NCBI GenBank assembly: GCA_964527925.1
Contig: CAZGQO010000001.1
Coordinates: forward strand, 186,001-250,000
Source of the DNA: Ch128b sp964527925
GTDB taxonomy: Bacteria; Bacteroidota; Ignavibacteria; Ch128b
Direction: 5' to 3'
DNA length: 64,000 bases
Of the stretch, positions 44,029 to 53,581 are shown piece by piece; within the stretch, counting starts at the first letter, position 1; every line of letters begins with the position of its first letter. The notes under the pieces were generated by a model. It was not told the DNA's origin, searched no databases, and saw nothing but the letters and a program-made list of their open reading frames with translations. A program made the position numbers and the translations under genes.

Positions 44029-45657
44029 TTAAATTTTGCAAAACTTTTTGATGAATTCATTTAGTGAAAGACAATTTGAGATATCTTTTTTCTCTAAGCC
44101 ACCTTTTGCAGCCATATCAAGACCATACTTCACAAATTCTAAATCTCTCATCGAATGTGCATCGGGTGAAATCGTAATCATTATCCCTTTAGATTTTGCT
44201 TTTTGATGATATTCCCAGTCGAGATCAAGTCTGTGGGGATTACAATTTAACTCGATTGATTTACCTTTTTGAGCGGCAACATTAATAATTTCATCCAGAT
44301 CTACAGGATATGGATCACGAGAGAGTAAGAGTCGTCCAGTTGGATGACCAAGAATTTTTACATACTTATTTTTTAATGCATTGGTAATTCGTTTTGTCAT
44401 TTCTTGTTTTGATAGATTGAATCTGGAATGGACAGATGCAATTACGCAATCAAACTTACTTAAGAGTTCATCATCATAATCTAATGAACCATCAACTAAA
44501 ATATCACACTCAATACCTTTTAAGATTTTTACACGATTTGATTTTGAATTCAACTCATCAATTTCTTTCCATTGTTGTTTCAATCTTTCTTCATCCAGAC
44601 CGTTGGCATAAAAAGCAGATTTTGAATGGTCACAGATCAAAACATATTCATAGTCATTTTTTTCCGCATATTCATGAATTTCTTTAATTGAATTTGAACC
44701 ATCAGAATAATTAGAGTGAACATGAATGAGTCCCTTTATATCAGTGAACTCAGCAAAATCATATAATTTTAATTCAAGAGAGAGATTTTCTCTTAAATGT
44801 GGAATTATGTTAGGAATCTTTAATGCACTAAATATTCTGCTCTCCGATGTATAAGTTTCTGATTTTAGGCTGTAAAAATTAACTCTTTGTAAAAACTCTT
44901 CTGGACCAGTTGTACGAAATAGTTCATAATAAAAGTTATCTGCATCAACGACATGAATGATTACACGCGCATTATCAATCTGAACTTCGTAAGAGTTGTT
45001 GTAGTGATTAACGACTTTAAATTTAGTTTCGATAAATTTCTTAAATTCATTCCCACCAATTATAACTTCAACTCTTGAAATAACTCTCGAACGAAGTCTC
45101 AATTCACCTGTTGCGGAGATTAAGTTGATTTTAAATTGATTTAACTCTTCTAAAATTTTTCCATAGATTGAGTCTGCTTGATGCAATAAAAGTTTTCCTT
45201 GAAAGTTCTTAATTTTTCTTATGTTTTCTAAAATTGAACTTTGAGTTTTTTCACCAAAGCCAGGTATTTTCGATAACTTATTTTCAATGCAAGCTTGTTC
45301 TAATTCTTCAACGGTTGAGATCTTTAAATCATCGTAGAGCTTTTTGATTTTCTTTGCACCCAGTCCTCTGATTGAAGTCAACGAATAAATACTCTCTGGA
45401 AAGTCCCTCTTCAATTCATTAAGCAAACTCGATTTGCCTGTTTTCAAAAGTTCCTGTAGAACATTTTCAATTGCTTTACCAACACCTTTAGTGTTTTGAA
45501 TGATTTCTTTATTGAAAGCTTCTTCTAAGGAGATATCATATCTGGAAAGATTTCTGACTGCATTATTGAAGGCATTTATCTTAAAAACATTTTCACCTTT
45601 TAATTCAAGATAAAATGCAATTTGTTCAAGGAGTTCAAGTGCTTCTTTAAGTTGCAT
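44029..45657 (-). CDS. PolX-family protein: inactive-looking polymerase domain, intact PHP domain
   Basis: 542 residues. N-terminal helix-hairpin-helix region (GVGKAIENVLQELL, IRGLGAKKIKKL, IPGFGEKTQ, about 50-145), a nucleotidyltransferase-like palm (about 165-260), and a C-terminal PHP domain (about 305-540). In bacterial PolX the palm has GSxRR...GDxD and a later aspartate. Here it reads GELRL...SRVE (residues 184-197) and ARVIIHVV (about 230-237), so all three catalytic aspartates appear lost. PHP metal ligands are kept: HVHSNYSDG (312-320), CDHS (about 342-345), GIECDILVDGSLDY, SVHSRF, GHPTGRLL and SPDAHS. A DNA 3' exonuclease or AP-site nuclease without polymerase activity is the likely role. 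Confidence 0.85.
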   Translation of the reverse strand: MQLKEALELLEQIAFYLELKGENVFKINAFNNAVRNLSRYDISLEEAFNKEIIQNTKGVGKAIENVLQELLKTGKSSLLNELKRDFPESIYSLTSIRGLGAKKIKKLYDDLKISTVEELEQACIENKLSKIPGFGEKTQSSILENIRKIKNFQGKLLLHQADSIYGKILEELNQFKINLISATGELRLRSRVISRVEVIIGGNEFKKFIETKFKVVNHYNNSYEVQIDNARVIIHVVDADNFYYELFRTTGPEEFLQRVNFYSLKSETYTSESRIFSALKIPNIIPHLRENLSLELKLYDFAEFTDIKGLIHVHSNYSDGSNSIKEIHEYAEKNDYEYVLICDHSKSAFYANGLDEERLKQQWKEIDELNSKSNRVKILKGIECDILVDGSLDYDDELLSKFDCVIASVHSRFNLSKQEMTKRITNALKNKYVKILGHPTGRLLLSRDPYPVDLDEIINVAAQKGKSIELNCNPHRLDLDWEYHQKAKSKGIMITISPDAHSMRDLEFVKYGLDMAAKGGLEKKDISNCLSLNEFIKKFCKI

Positions 45658-46252
45658 AATTAAGAACCATAGTTGTTACAATCAAAGTTAAGGAGAATCC
45701 GTAAATCATTCCACTGATAACTTCAGCTAATGTATGGACACCAAGACGAACACGAGACCACATTATGATTACTGTTATAATCTGAATCAAAACTGATAAA
45801 TTCGGATTAATAAAAATTAGAAATGCTCCAGTCCCAGCAGCAGTTAAAGAATGAATGCTTATCTTAAATTTCTTATTGATAATCGAAACACCAAAAACAC
45901 TTATCGCATAATTCAACAAAAAAATCTGAACAAAAAGATGAGCATTTATCAAAACTGATAGAGTGTAACCAATTGAAAAAACAATCAAACTAAAATTATA
46001 AATATTATTTCTCTGTTCTTTGATTACTGCGTCTCTATTTATTATCTCTCCCTTTTGTCTTTTGATTGAAAAATATATAACAGGCAGAAAAACTGTTGGA
46101 ATAAAGACAAGCATGAAATTTGTAATGAACTGATTGAAGTTTAAGGAAAATTTCACCGGAAGATAAAAACTAATAAAGATTGCAAATGTTGGTGGAATAA
46201 AAATATCAGAAATTATCCGCGCAAGTTTTTTACTTTCCAAGTTAATCTGCAA
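45647..46252 (-). CDS. Membrane phosphatase of the PAP2-like type
   Basis: 201 residues with about six membrane helices. The C-terminal motif SRVRLGVHTLAEVISG resembles the PAP2 third motif (SR-x5-H-x3-D/E), and a KRQKGEIINRD stretch could be the first motif. The usual middle PSGH motif is not clear (HSLTAAGTGAF). It may dephosphorylate undecaprenyl-PP or another lipid phosphate; the assignment is moderate. Overlaps polX and dus by about 11 nt each. Confidence 0.6.
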   Translation of the reverse strand: MQINLESKKLARIISDIFIPPTFAIFISFYLPVKFSLNFNQFITNFMLVFIPTVFLPVIYFSIKRQKGEIINRDAVIKEQRNNIYNFSLIVFSIGYTLSVLINAHLFVQIFLLNYAISVFGVSIINKKFKISIHSLTAAGTGAFLIFINPNLSVLIQIITVIIMWSRVRLGVHTLAEVISGMIYGFSLTLIVTTMVLNYAT

Positions 46253-47237
46253 TTTCTTGAGAATAATTTTTTACTTCTCTCTCAATAAAATTATAGATAT
46301 GATTTTGAATCTCATCATAAGTATAATACTGCATTAATTCAGTTCTAAGTTTGGCTGCACCAAAAAATCCTTTCAAATATCCTGAATAATGTTTTCGAAA
46401 TTCAATTACACCTTTTCTCTCACCTTTAATTTGAATTGCAAGTTTTAATTGATTAAGTAAAGTATCAATTCGTTCTTGAAGTGAAATTTCAGAATAGTAA
46501 CCTTTTTCAAGAAGTTCTTTCGTTTGTCTGAATATGAATGGATTATTTATTGCACCTCTTGCAATCATCAAACCATCACAGTTAGTTTCTTCAAAAGCTC
46601 TTTTTGCGTCTTCAGGTGTGAAGACTCCCCCGTTCAAAATTACAGGAATTGAAACAACTTCTTTAATTTTTGGAATCCATGACCAGTCAGGTTGTGATTT
46701 GTGTGCCTGTGAACGAATTCGACAATGAACTGTCAGCATTTTCACACCGCAAGATTCCAGTATTCGGGCAACTTCAACAATTTTAATGGAGTTTTCATCC
46801 CAACCCAATCGAGTTTTAACTGAAACTGGCACTTTAACTGTTTTAACAATTGCGCTAACCAACTTTTCAAGATAAACGAGATCTTTTAGCAGAGCAGCAC
46901 CAGCACCTTGACCAACAACATTTCTCACCCAACAACCAGCATTAACATCAATTAAATCTGGATTTTCATCTTCCGCAATTTTTGCTGCTTCAATCATCGC
47001 ATCAATATTCCCACCATAAATTTGAATACCAGCGGGTCTTTCTTCTTCAAAAAGTTGAAGCTTAAGTTTTGTTTTTTCTGAACCTCTTCTTAATCCCTCT
47101 GAGTTAACAAATTCAGTGAAAACTAAATCAGCACCCAATTGTTTACAGATAATTCGAAATGATGCATCAGTTACATCTTCCATCGGAGCAAGTAAAAGAA
47201 CTTTTTCAACTTCTATTTTATCAAGTTTAATTTTCAT
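46242..47237 (-). CDS. tRNA-dihydrouridine synthase
   Basis: 331 residues of the FMN-dependent Dus family. FMN-binding LLAPMEDVTDASFR at the start, catalytic cysteine in VNAGCWVRNVVGQGAG (about residue 103), SVKTRLGWD, HCRIRSQ and GGVFTPEDAK. It reduces uridine in tRNA D-loops. The usual GCP after the catalytic cysteine is GCW here, a small oddity. Probably DusB-like, but the subtype is not certain. Overlaps the MFS gene by 4 nt. Confidence 0.93.
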   Translation of the reverse strand: MKIKLDKIEVEKVLLLAPMEDVTDASFRIICKQLGADLVFTEFVNSEGLRRGSEKTKLKLQLFEEERPAGIQIYGGNIDAMIEAAKIAEDENPDLIDVNAGCWVRNVVGQGAGAALLKDLVYLEKLVSAIVKTVKVPVSVKTRLGWDENSIKIVEVARILESCGVKMLTVHCRIRSQAHKSQPDWSWIPKIKEVVSIPVILNGGVFTPEDAKRAFEETNCDGLMIARGAINNPFIFRQTKELLEKGYYSEISLQERIDTLLNQLKLAIQIKGERKGVIEFRKHYSGYLKGFFGAAKLRTELMQYYTYDEIQNHIYNFIEREVKNYSQEIAD

Positions 47238-48448
47238 TTCGTCTCAATATCAACATTTTTATGCTTCAAAACTACAAAATTAATAATACTAATATAAAGA
47301 GCTATTAAAGTGAAAATGCTCGCTGTCCAGAATGGATACATATAACCAAATGTATTAAATGAAATTCCTCCCCAGATAGGTCCCAGAACTCTTCCCAATG
47401 AACCCATTGATTGATTGATTCCCAGAATTTCTCCCTGCTCGTTTACAGATGTGAGCTTTGATATTAAACTCAAAATAGTTGGATTTATCAGTGCAAGTCC
47501 CACTGACATTATTGAAATTAAAAACCAGACAAAGTTTTTCAGAATAACAATAGATGGAACAAACGCCAGTCCAATCGACATTAAAATCATTCCCGTCAAT
47601 AAAATTTTTCTCTCGCCAAAAATTATAGTTAATTTCCCAATCAGGTAACCCTGAAAGAATACACCAATTATTCCTATCAAAGCATAAATAAGACCAATCT
47701 CTCTATCAGAAAAATGCAGATATCTGTATGCGAAGATTGGAATAACACCATAGGTATTTGCAATCGAAAAAGTTATTATGAAAAAAGAAAGAACAAATCG
47801 ACCTATCAGTGGATTTGAAAAAATTTTTGAATATCTGCTGAATCTGAAAGCTTGAGAAAATTTAATTTCATTTAAGTTTACTTCAGAAACTCTAGTTAAA
47901 GATTCTTTCAAAAATAATCTTGTTAGAATAAACGCTAAAAAAGAAAATCCCGCTGCTGAAAGATTAGGTACAATATAACCGTATGTTGAAAGTAAACCGC
48001 CAATAAATGGTCCCAACACAAACCCAAGTCCGAAAGCAGTACCAATTAATCCCATTCCTTTAGTTCGTTCCGATTTTTCAGTCACATCTGCAATGTATGC
48101 TTGAGCTGCTGAAATACTTCCTCCACCAATTCCAGCAAATGAACGAGAGAGCAAAGCAATCCAATAATTCGGTGCGAAAGCAAAAATTAAGTATGAGATT
48201 GAACTAATAAACATTGCCAAAGAAATTACTGGTTTTCTTCCAATTCTATCACTAATTCGCCCAAGAATTGGCGCTGAAATGAATTGGAAAAAAGAAAAGG
48301 AAGCTATTAAAATTCCTATTTGAATTTCATTCGCACCGAAATGAGTTTCACTGTACCTTGGTAGAATTGGAATAATTATTCCGAATCCTATTAAGTCAAT
48401 TAAAACCACAATAAAAATTATAGCAACGCTTCCAGAAAATTTTTTCAA
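47234..48448 (-). CDS. MFS drug:H+ antiporter-like transporter
   Basis: 404 residues with about 12 membrane helices. Motif A GRISDRIGRKPV (about residues 63-74), and motif C-like GLGFVLGPFIGG (about 139-150) fit the DHA1/TetA-type exporter group. Substrate unknown. Overlaps dus and polB by 4 nt, so it lies inside a tight five-gene run. Confidence 0.85.
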   Translation of the reverse strand: MKKFSGSVAIIFIVVLIDLIGFGIIIPILPRYSETHFGANEIQIGILIASFSFFQFISAPILGRISDRIGRKPVISLAMFISSISYLIFAFAPNYWIALLSRSFAGIGGGSISAAQAYIADVTEKSERTKGMGLIGTAFGLGFVLGPFIGGLLSTYGYIVPNLSAAGFSFLAFILTRLFLKESLTRVSEVNLNEIKFSQAFRFSRYSKIFSNPLIGRFVLSFFIITFSIANTYGVIPIFAYRYLHFSDREIGLIYALIGIIGVFFQGYLIGKLTIIFGERKILLTGMILMSIGLAFVPSIVILKNFVWFLISIMSVGLALINPTILSLISKLTSVNEQGEILGINQSMGSLGRVLGPIWGGISFNTFGYMYPFWTASIFTLIALYISIINFVVLKHKNVDIETK

Positions 48449-50739
48449 GATTCACCTGTAATTAGTTTATTAATAATCATAGGTCTAGTTTTAAAATTAA
48501 GCATACCCTCAGTTGGAAACAATGAATGAAAATCTTCTTCTGTAAAAAACACTTCGAATCTGTAGACATATTCTTCTAACCTTTTGAGATAATATTTTGT
48601 ATTCACATCGGGGAAATTTGGATTAAAATTTTCAACCAGTTCGCAGTTTTCAAAAATTTTTGCATTTGGATCGTCTCCAGTTATATAGTAAGAGATTTTC
48701 ATACCTGGATAGAACTTATCACCATAATATTTCTTAGCCAGTTCATAAGCAGCATTTCGTTGCCTTCTGCCACTGTTAACAGCTTCTTCGTATTCTTCGT
48801 GAGTATTGTTAAGAATTTCTGTTTTAGCAAGATCACGAATATCAATTTTCAATTTAATTATATCTTCCCTTAATCTTTTATAAATCTCTGGAATTGCTTC
48901 AAGTTTATCTTCCAGGATGCATTTGATGCATTGATTAATAAATCTCAATGCGAAGTTTTCAAAACTTTTTGAAATTAAAGCACTTCCTTTAATTATAATT
49001 TGATTATCGTAAGTTAAAAGCGCATAATTCTTTTTCTTGTAACTCAACATTTTTTTGTATCTGCCAGAAAATGTAAGATTAATTCCTTCGGGGATTAATT
49101 GATTTATTTCTTCAACATGTTTCTTCTCTTCCTCTTCTGAAATTTTTTTTAATGGTGAAACATAAAGTCCATCTGTATCAACTTCGATAACAATACAATC
49201 TCTTTTTTTAAACTCTTCGATCAACTTATGTAGAAGTTGTTGACCTTTAATTGTAACCTCATTTGCTTTTTCTGAATCGTTAAATAGTCCTTTGAAATAT
49301 CCGAGATATCCATAAAAAGAATTGATCAAAATTTTGAATGCATATTGCATTGAGTTATATTTTGACTGAGTCTTAAGATCAACAGCTGATTCTTTTAGTT
49401 TTTTGTATTTCAATCTTTCATTCTTAAGAAGATTTATTAACCTAAGAAAAACTTTCAATTCATCTGATTTTGGATAAATATTGTTTGAAATAATAATCGA
49501 GGGATAAAGTGATTCAACATCTGCATGAAAAACATTTTCAAAAACACCTCGATAAAAAATATCCGAGTAACCACCTGAGATTTGTTTCACAATTTGTGGT
49601 GCTGGCAATGAGTACCGTCTTCTCAAATATTCTCGAACCATCATTAACTCAATCTTCATTGATACACCGCTTCGAATAATTTGACTAAAGTTCATCGGAA
49701 TGAATTGAGCCTGATAAAAATACGTTGGCAGAATTATTTCTTCCAGAGTTTTAATTAATTGAATCTCCTTGTGAAAGAAATCTTCAATTTCGTTTAAATC
49801 CTTAAATGATTTGTGTTTTGATTTTATATCAAAGTCTTTCTCTAATTCACTCATTTCAATTTCATAATATTTTGCAACTGACCATAACGAATAATCATCT
49901 ATTTCTCTTCGATAAGAATCGTGGAAAAAAATTATTTGCAAAAGATCAACAATCTGTCTCCCCGCTACATAAACATCTGAAATCAGTTGTTCACCAACTC
50001 TAAATTGGTTATTAATATCAATAAATGGTTCAGAACCATCTCTGCCAATTTTAAATTCAAGCTCATAGAATTTATATCTTGAAAGTAAATAAGCCAATTC
50101 GCTGTACAAATTGTATCCAACAATTAAATCTGGATCATAATCTTGAATGAATGAAAGAAATTTCAACAGAATATCTTTTTCAGTTCTCGATTTAGATTTC
50201 TGAAAAAATTGTTTCTCGGAACCACTATTATCAGAGACAAGAATTCCAAAAACCTGATTTTTAAATTGTGCCGAGTATGAAGGAAATTTTTCCGTATATT
50301 CCAGAATTTTTACTCTTAAGATATTCAAGTCATCGTAATTCATTCCTTTGAATAAAGTTTCACCATTCTGAATTAGAAATTGAATAATAGGTTCGAAGCG
50401 TGTGTAAATCTCTGAAATTTCTGAGAAGTTTGATTTTTCGTATTTCAACTGTTTTGCAAATTCTCTTACTGCTTTTACCATATCAGACCAAGTTTCAAAA
50501 GCGTAGACAAGGTTATACTTTCCTTTACCAGATAATTGTTTTTTCCAGTATTTAATGTTCAAATGATTAAGAGGGATATCCGCAGAAGAATAAAAGAAAG
50601 GATAGAACTTTTTATCTAAATATTTAATTGAACCTCCATCACGAACATAAAGCCTCACCAAAAAAGAAGAAATTTGTTGAACAGCTACTATGTTTTTTGT
50701 CTCCCCAAATCCGTAAAGTATTTTTTCGTCTTCAGTCAT
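48445..50739 (-). CDS. Family B DNA polymerase with degraded exonuclease motifs
   Basis: 764 residues from the ATG at 50739. Polymerase motifs are intact: A, DVESLYPSI (about 407-415); B, KILINSFYG (about 469-477); C, EVDTDG (about 519-524); then KKKNYALL and IKGSAL. The 3'-5' exonuclease domain is present but its motifs are changed. Exo I, usually DIE, reads KILEYT (about 144-149, aspartate lost). Exo II, usually NxxxFD, reads NLYSEL (about 210-215). Exo III, usually YxxxD, reads FFHKE (about 321-325). Proofreading should be weak or absent. PolII-like family, so translesion or repair synthesis is a likely role. An upstream ATG at 50766 is possible but less well placed. Confidence 0.88.
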   Translation of the reverse strand: MTEDEKILYGFGETKNIVAVQQISSFLVRLYVRDGGSIKYLDKKFYPFFYSSADIPLNHLNIKYWKKQLSGKGKYNLVYAFETWSDMVKAVREFAKQLKYEKSNFSEISEIYTRFEPIIQFLIQNGETLFKGMNYDDLNILRVKILEYTEKFPSYSAQFKNQVFGILVSDNSGSEKQFFQKSKSRTEKDILLKFLSFIQDYDPDLIVGYNLYSELAYLLSRYKFYELEFKIGRDGSEPFIDINNQFRVGEQLISDVYVAGRQIVDLLQIIFFHDSYRREIDDYSLWSVAKYYEIEMSELEKDFDIKSKHKSFKDLNEIEDFFHKEIQLIKTLEEIILPTYFYQAQFIPMNFSQIIRSGVSMKIELMMVREYLRRRYSLPAPQIVKQISGGYSDIFYRGVFENVFHADVESLYPSIIISNNIYPKSDELKVFLRLINLLKNERLKYKKLKESAVDLKTQSKYNSMQYAFKILINSFYGYLGYFKGLFNDSEKANEVTIKGQQLLHKLIEEFKKRDCIVIEVDTDGLYVSPLKKISEEEEKKHVEEINQLIPEGINLTFSGRYKKMLSYKKKNYALLTYDNQIIIKGSALISKSFENFALRFINQCIKCILEDKLEAIPEIYKRLREDIIKLKIDIRDLAKTEILNNTHEEYEEAVNSGRRQRNAAYELAKKYYGDKFYPGMKISYYITGDDPNAKIFENCELVENFNPNFPDVNTKYYLKRLEEYVYRFEVFFTEEDFHSLFPTEGMLNFKTRPMIINKLITGES

Positions 50740-50850
50740 ATTTTCCCGATTGCTTTTACATAACAAAATAAAAAAAATTAAATCTTGTTAAAATTATTTA
50801 ATGGAAAGAGAGTAAAATGGGAAAGATTGGATTTAACAAATATGAATATT

Positions 50851-50884
50851 CAGGATGTCCTACTTTTTTAAGTAAGACATCCTG
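50851..50884 (-). terminator. Long hairpin after the thiamine-controlled receptor gene
   Basis: A 15-bp stem with one mismatch, arms 50851-50865 and 50870-50884, 4-nt loop. On the minus strand it starts 11 nt after the receptor stop codon. The downstream sequence AATATTCAT is only moderately T-rich, so it may be an inefficient terminator or a 3' stabilising hairpin. Confidence 0.6.
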
Positions 50885-50894
50885 ATTAAAAAAC

Positions 50895-53393
50895 TTAGAG
50901 AGTTATCTCTAAACCACCAAAGAAGTTTCTTTCAGCGGCAGGGAAAAATTCTCTGCCGGTTCCGTAAGTGGCGTAAAGTCTGTTCAACAAATTATTGAAT
51001 CTGCTAAACAAAGTTATATCACCAACTGAAGATAATTTAAATTTATATTTAACATCAAAGTTCATCACAAAATAATCAGGAACAACATTATCCGTATAAT
51101 CTACCATTCTTGGATAGCGAACTATAAGTTCTCCCAGTTTAGTATCAAAATTGTCAGTGAATTGTTTACCGACATAATTACCTGATAAACTTAAATAGAC
51201 TTTACCATTGTCGTAACCAATTCGGAAATTACAAATAAGATCAGGTGAATTAGGAATTCGATTACTAGCAAGATCAATCTGAGCAACTCGTCTGTCATTT
51301 GTAATTGGATCACGATACTTCATATAAAGAAATCCTTTATTAACCACATTTCTCATATAAGAAAAATTTAAATTAATGAAGTAGTGTGTGAGTGGTCTTA
51401 CTTCAGTTGAGATTTCAATTCCAGTGTGTGTGGTTTGATCTGCATTACCAGTTTTTGGCTGTCCAAATCTATCAACCATTCCTCGTTTAATAATTTCATT
51501 CTTGAAGTACATATAAAATACATTCAAATTAACAGAATAAATATTCGATTTGTGATTAAAACCAAATTCAATGTTTGTAAGATTTTCTGGTTTAACAAGT
51601 GGTTTAGAAAAATCATAATTGCCAAAATTATCCTGTTCAAATTGTGGAGTTTCTCCGCCACTTGACTCGGCTGCATCGTAATAATTTTTTAATCGTGGTT
51701 CTCGAGAGACATTTGCGACATAACCATAAAAACTAAAATCAGGACGGAAATCGTACACAAAACCAACTTTTGGATTTACAAAGAAGTTTTTAATTGTGAA
51801 ATCAGTACCAATAAATTTTTCATCAAATAATCTAGTACGATTATAAACAAACTGACTTTCAAGATTTAAGGTTAATTTATCAAGCAATCTGGTTTGATAA
51901 AACGCAAATCCGCCAAGAACATTTTTCTCACCTTTGTATTCATAATATCTCCAGGTCTGTTCTGGACCAGCTGGAATTCCCTGAGCATACCACACACTTC
52001 CCCAGTGCAGTGACCTGTGTCTTCTTAATTCTAATCCAAAAATAAATTGACCTAAATCACTCTGAATTTGAACTCGAGGAATCCAGCCGTATTGTTGATT
52101 ATCAACATAAGCTCTAATTAATGCATTTGAAAAATCGGCAGATGATGAAAATCCGTTTTCATATGTCATTCTGAAGTAAGATGTATCAGCCCAGGAACCA
52201 TCGTAATCAAAAAATCCTTTCCCCCAGTAAGCAAACAATGCACTGTTAAGTTTAATATTTTCTGTTAAATTAATATCGCTTAATAGCTCAACATGTGGTT
52301 GATTAAAATTCTCAATTTCATTTACTTTCCTCGGAATAGTGTATGTGTATTGATTGTTAGCATCTTCCCAGTATGAAAAGTTTTTCTTTCGTTCTTCTTT
52401 ATTGTAAATAGCCCACTTTGGAAGTCCTGTATAGGCAAGTCCATCCGCAATAGGAGCGCCAAAGATGTTTAATTGATTTGTTGCATTCTCATCGTATCGA
52501 ACAACACTTACGAAATAGCTAAAGAAATCTACCCATGAATATTCTCTATAACCAGAAGAGTTAATTTTACTTAATCGAGCATATATTGCATAGTTATCAA
52601 TCAAACCAGAGTTGAAGGAGATAGAAAGCTTTCGAGTGTTATAAGATCCAAATCCCGATTTAAGTTTAATTTCACGATTATGTGTGAATGGAGAAGTAAT
52701 AATATTGATTGAACCACCAATTGCTGGTGCACCAATTAAATTACTGCTGACACCCCTTTGCATTTGAATATTGTTAACATCTTCAAGTAAATCGGGAAAA
52801 TCAATCCAGTAGACATTGTGATCTTCTGGATCATTTTGCGGAATACCATTTATAGTCACTGAAATTCTTCTTTGATCAAATCCTCTTATGCTCAGATAAT
52901 TATATCCAATTCCATTTCCATTCTCTGAATAACTTATTGTGGAAGGAAATTCAGAAAGAAATTGTGGAAAATCTTGAATTGTGTATTTCTTCTGTATTTC
53001 AAATTTCGAAACATTGCTGTAAGTAATTGGAAGTAAATTTTCTCTACCAACAGATGAAGTTACAAGTATAGTTTGAGCTTGAATTATGGTTGGCTCAAGT
53101 AAAATGTTCAGAGGTTTATCTAAATCAGATTTAGTTAGAACAAGCGTTACTGGTTTATAACCAATGTAAGATACTCTGACAGTAAATTTATCAGGTATTT
53201 GAACATCTTTTAAGTTAATTAAGAATTGCCCTTTTTGATCTGATGCAGACCCAATCTTTAAATCCGAAATGTAAACATTTGCATTGGGTAATGGCTTCCC
53301 AGAAGATTTATCGGCTACAATACCGTTTAAATTCTGGGAGAATAAGTAGAATGGAATTAAAACAAATGAGATAATTGAAATGAAGGTACGCAT
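50895..53393 (-). CDS. TonB-dependent receptor under TPP riboswitch, likely thiamine uptake
   Basis: 832 residues. Signal peptide (about 1-19), CarboxypepD_reg-like domain (about 22-105, GIVADKSSGKPLPNANVYIS), plug (about 115-235, with DFPQFLSEFPST and SIRGFDQRRISVTINGIPQ) and barrel. The ATG follows a strong AAAGGAGG. A TPP riboswitch sits 68 nt upstream in the same orientation, so expression should fall when thiamine pyrophosphate is high. Import of thiamine or a precursor across the outer membrane is the natural inference; TPP-regulated TonB receptors are known in Bacteroidota. No inner-membrane thiamine transporter is adjacent. Confidence 0.85.
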   Translation of the reverse strand: MRTFISIISFVLIPFYLFSQNLNGIVADKSSGKPLPNANVYISDLKIGSASDQKGQFLINLKDVQIPDKFTVRVSYIGYKPVTLVLTKSDLDKPLNILLEPTIIQAQTILVTSSVGRENLLPITYSNVSKFEIQKKYTIQDFPQFLSEFPSTISYSENGNGIGYNYLSIRGFDQRRISVTINGIPQNDPEDHNVYWIDFPDLLEDVNNIQMQRGVSSNLIGAPAIGGSINIITSPFTHNREIKLKSGFGSYNTRKLSISFNSGLIDNYAIYARLSKINSSGYREYSWVDFFSYFVSVVRYDENATNQLNIFGAPIADGLAYTGLPKWAIYNKEERKKNFSYWEDANNQYTYTIPRKVNEIENFNQPHVELLSDINLTENIKLNSALFAYWGKGFFDYDGSWADTSYFRMTYENGFSSSADFSNALIRAYVDNQQYGWIPRVQIQSDLGQFIFGLELRRHRSLHWGSVWYAQGIPAGPEQTWRYYEYKGEKNVLGGFAFYQTRLLDKLTLNLESQFVYNRTRLFDEKFIGTDFTIKNFFVNPKVGFVYDFRPDFSFYGYVANVSREPRLKNYYDAAESSGGETPQFEQDNFGNYDFSKPLVKPENLTNIEFGFNHKSNIYSVNLNVFYMYFKNEIIKRGMVDRFGQPKTGNADQTTHTGIEISTEVRPLTHYFINLNFSYMRNVVNKGFLYMKYRDPITNDRRVAQIDLASNRIPNSPDLICNFRIGYDNGKVYLSLSGNYVGKQFTDNFDTKLGELIVRYPRMVDYTDNVVPDYFVMNFDVKYKFKLSSVGDITLFSRFNNLLNRLYATYGTGREFFPAAERNFFGGLEITL

Positions 53394-53398
53394 TTTTT

Positions 53399-53550
<152 letters not shown>

Positions 53551-53581
53551 CTGTATCTGTCAGCTTTTCAAAAAGAACGAT

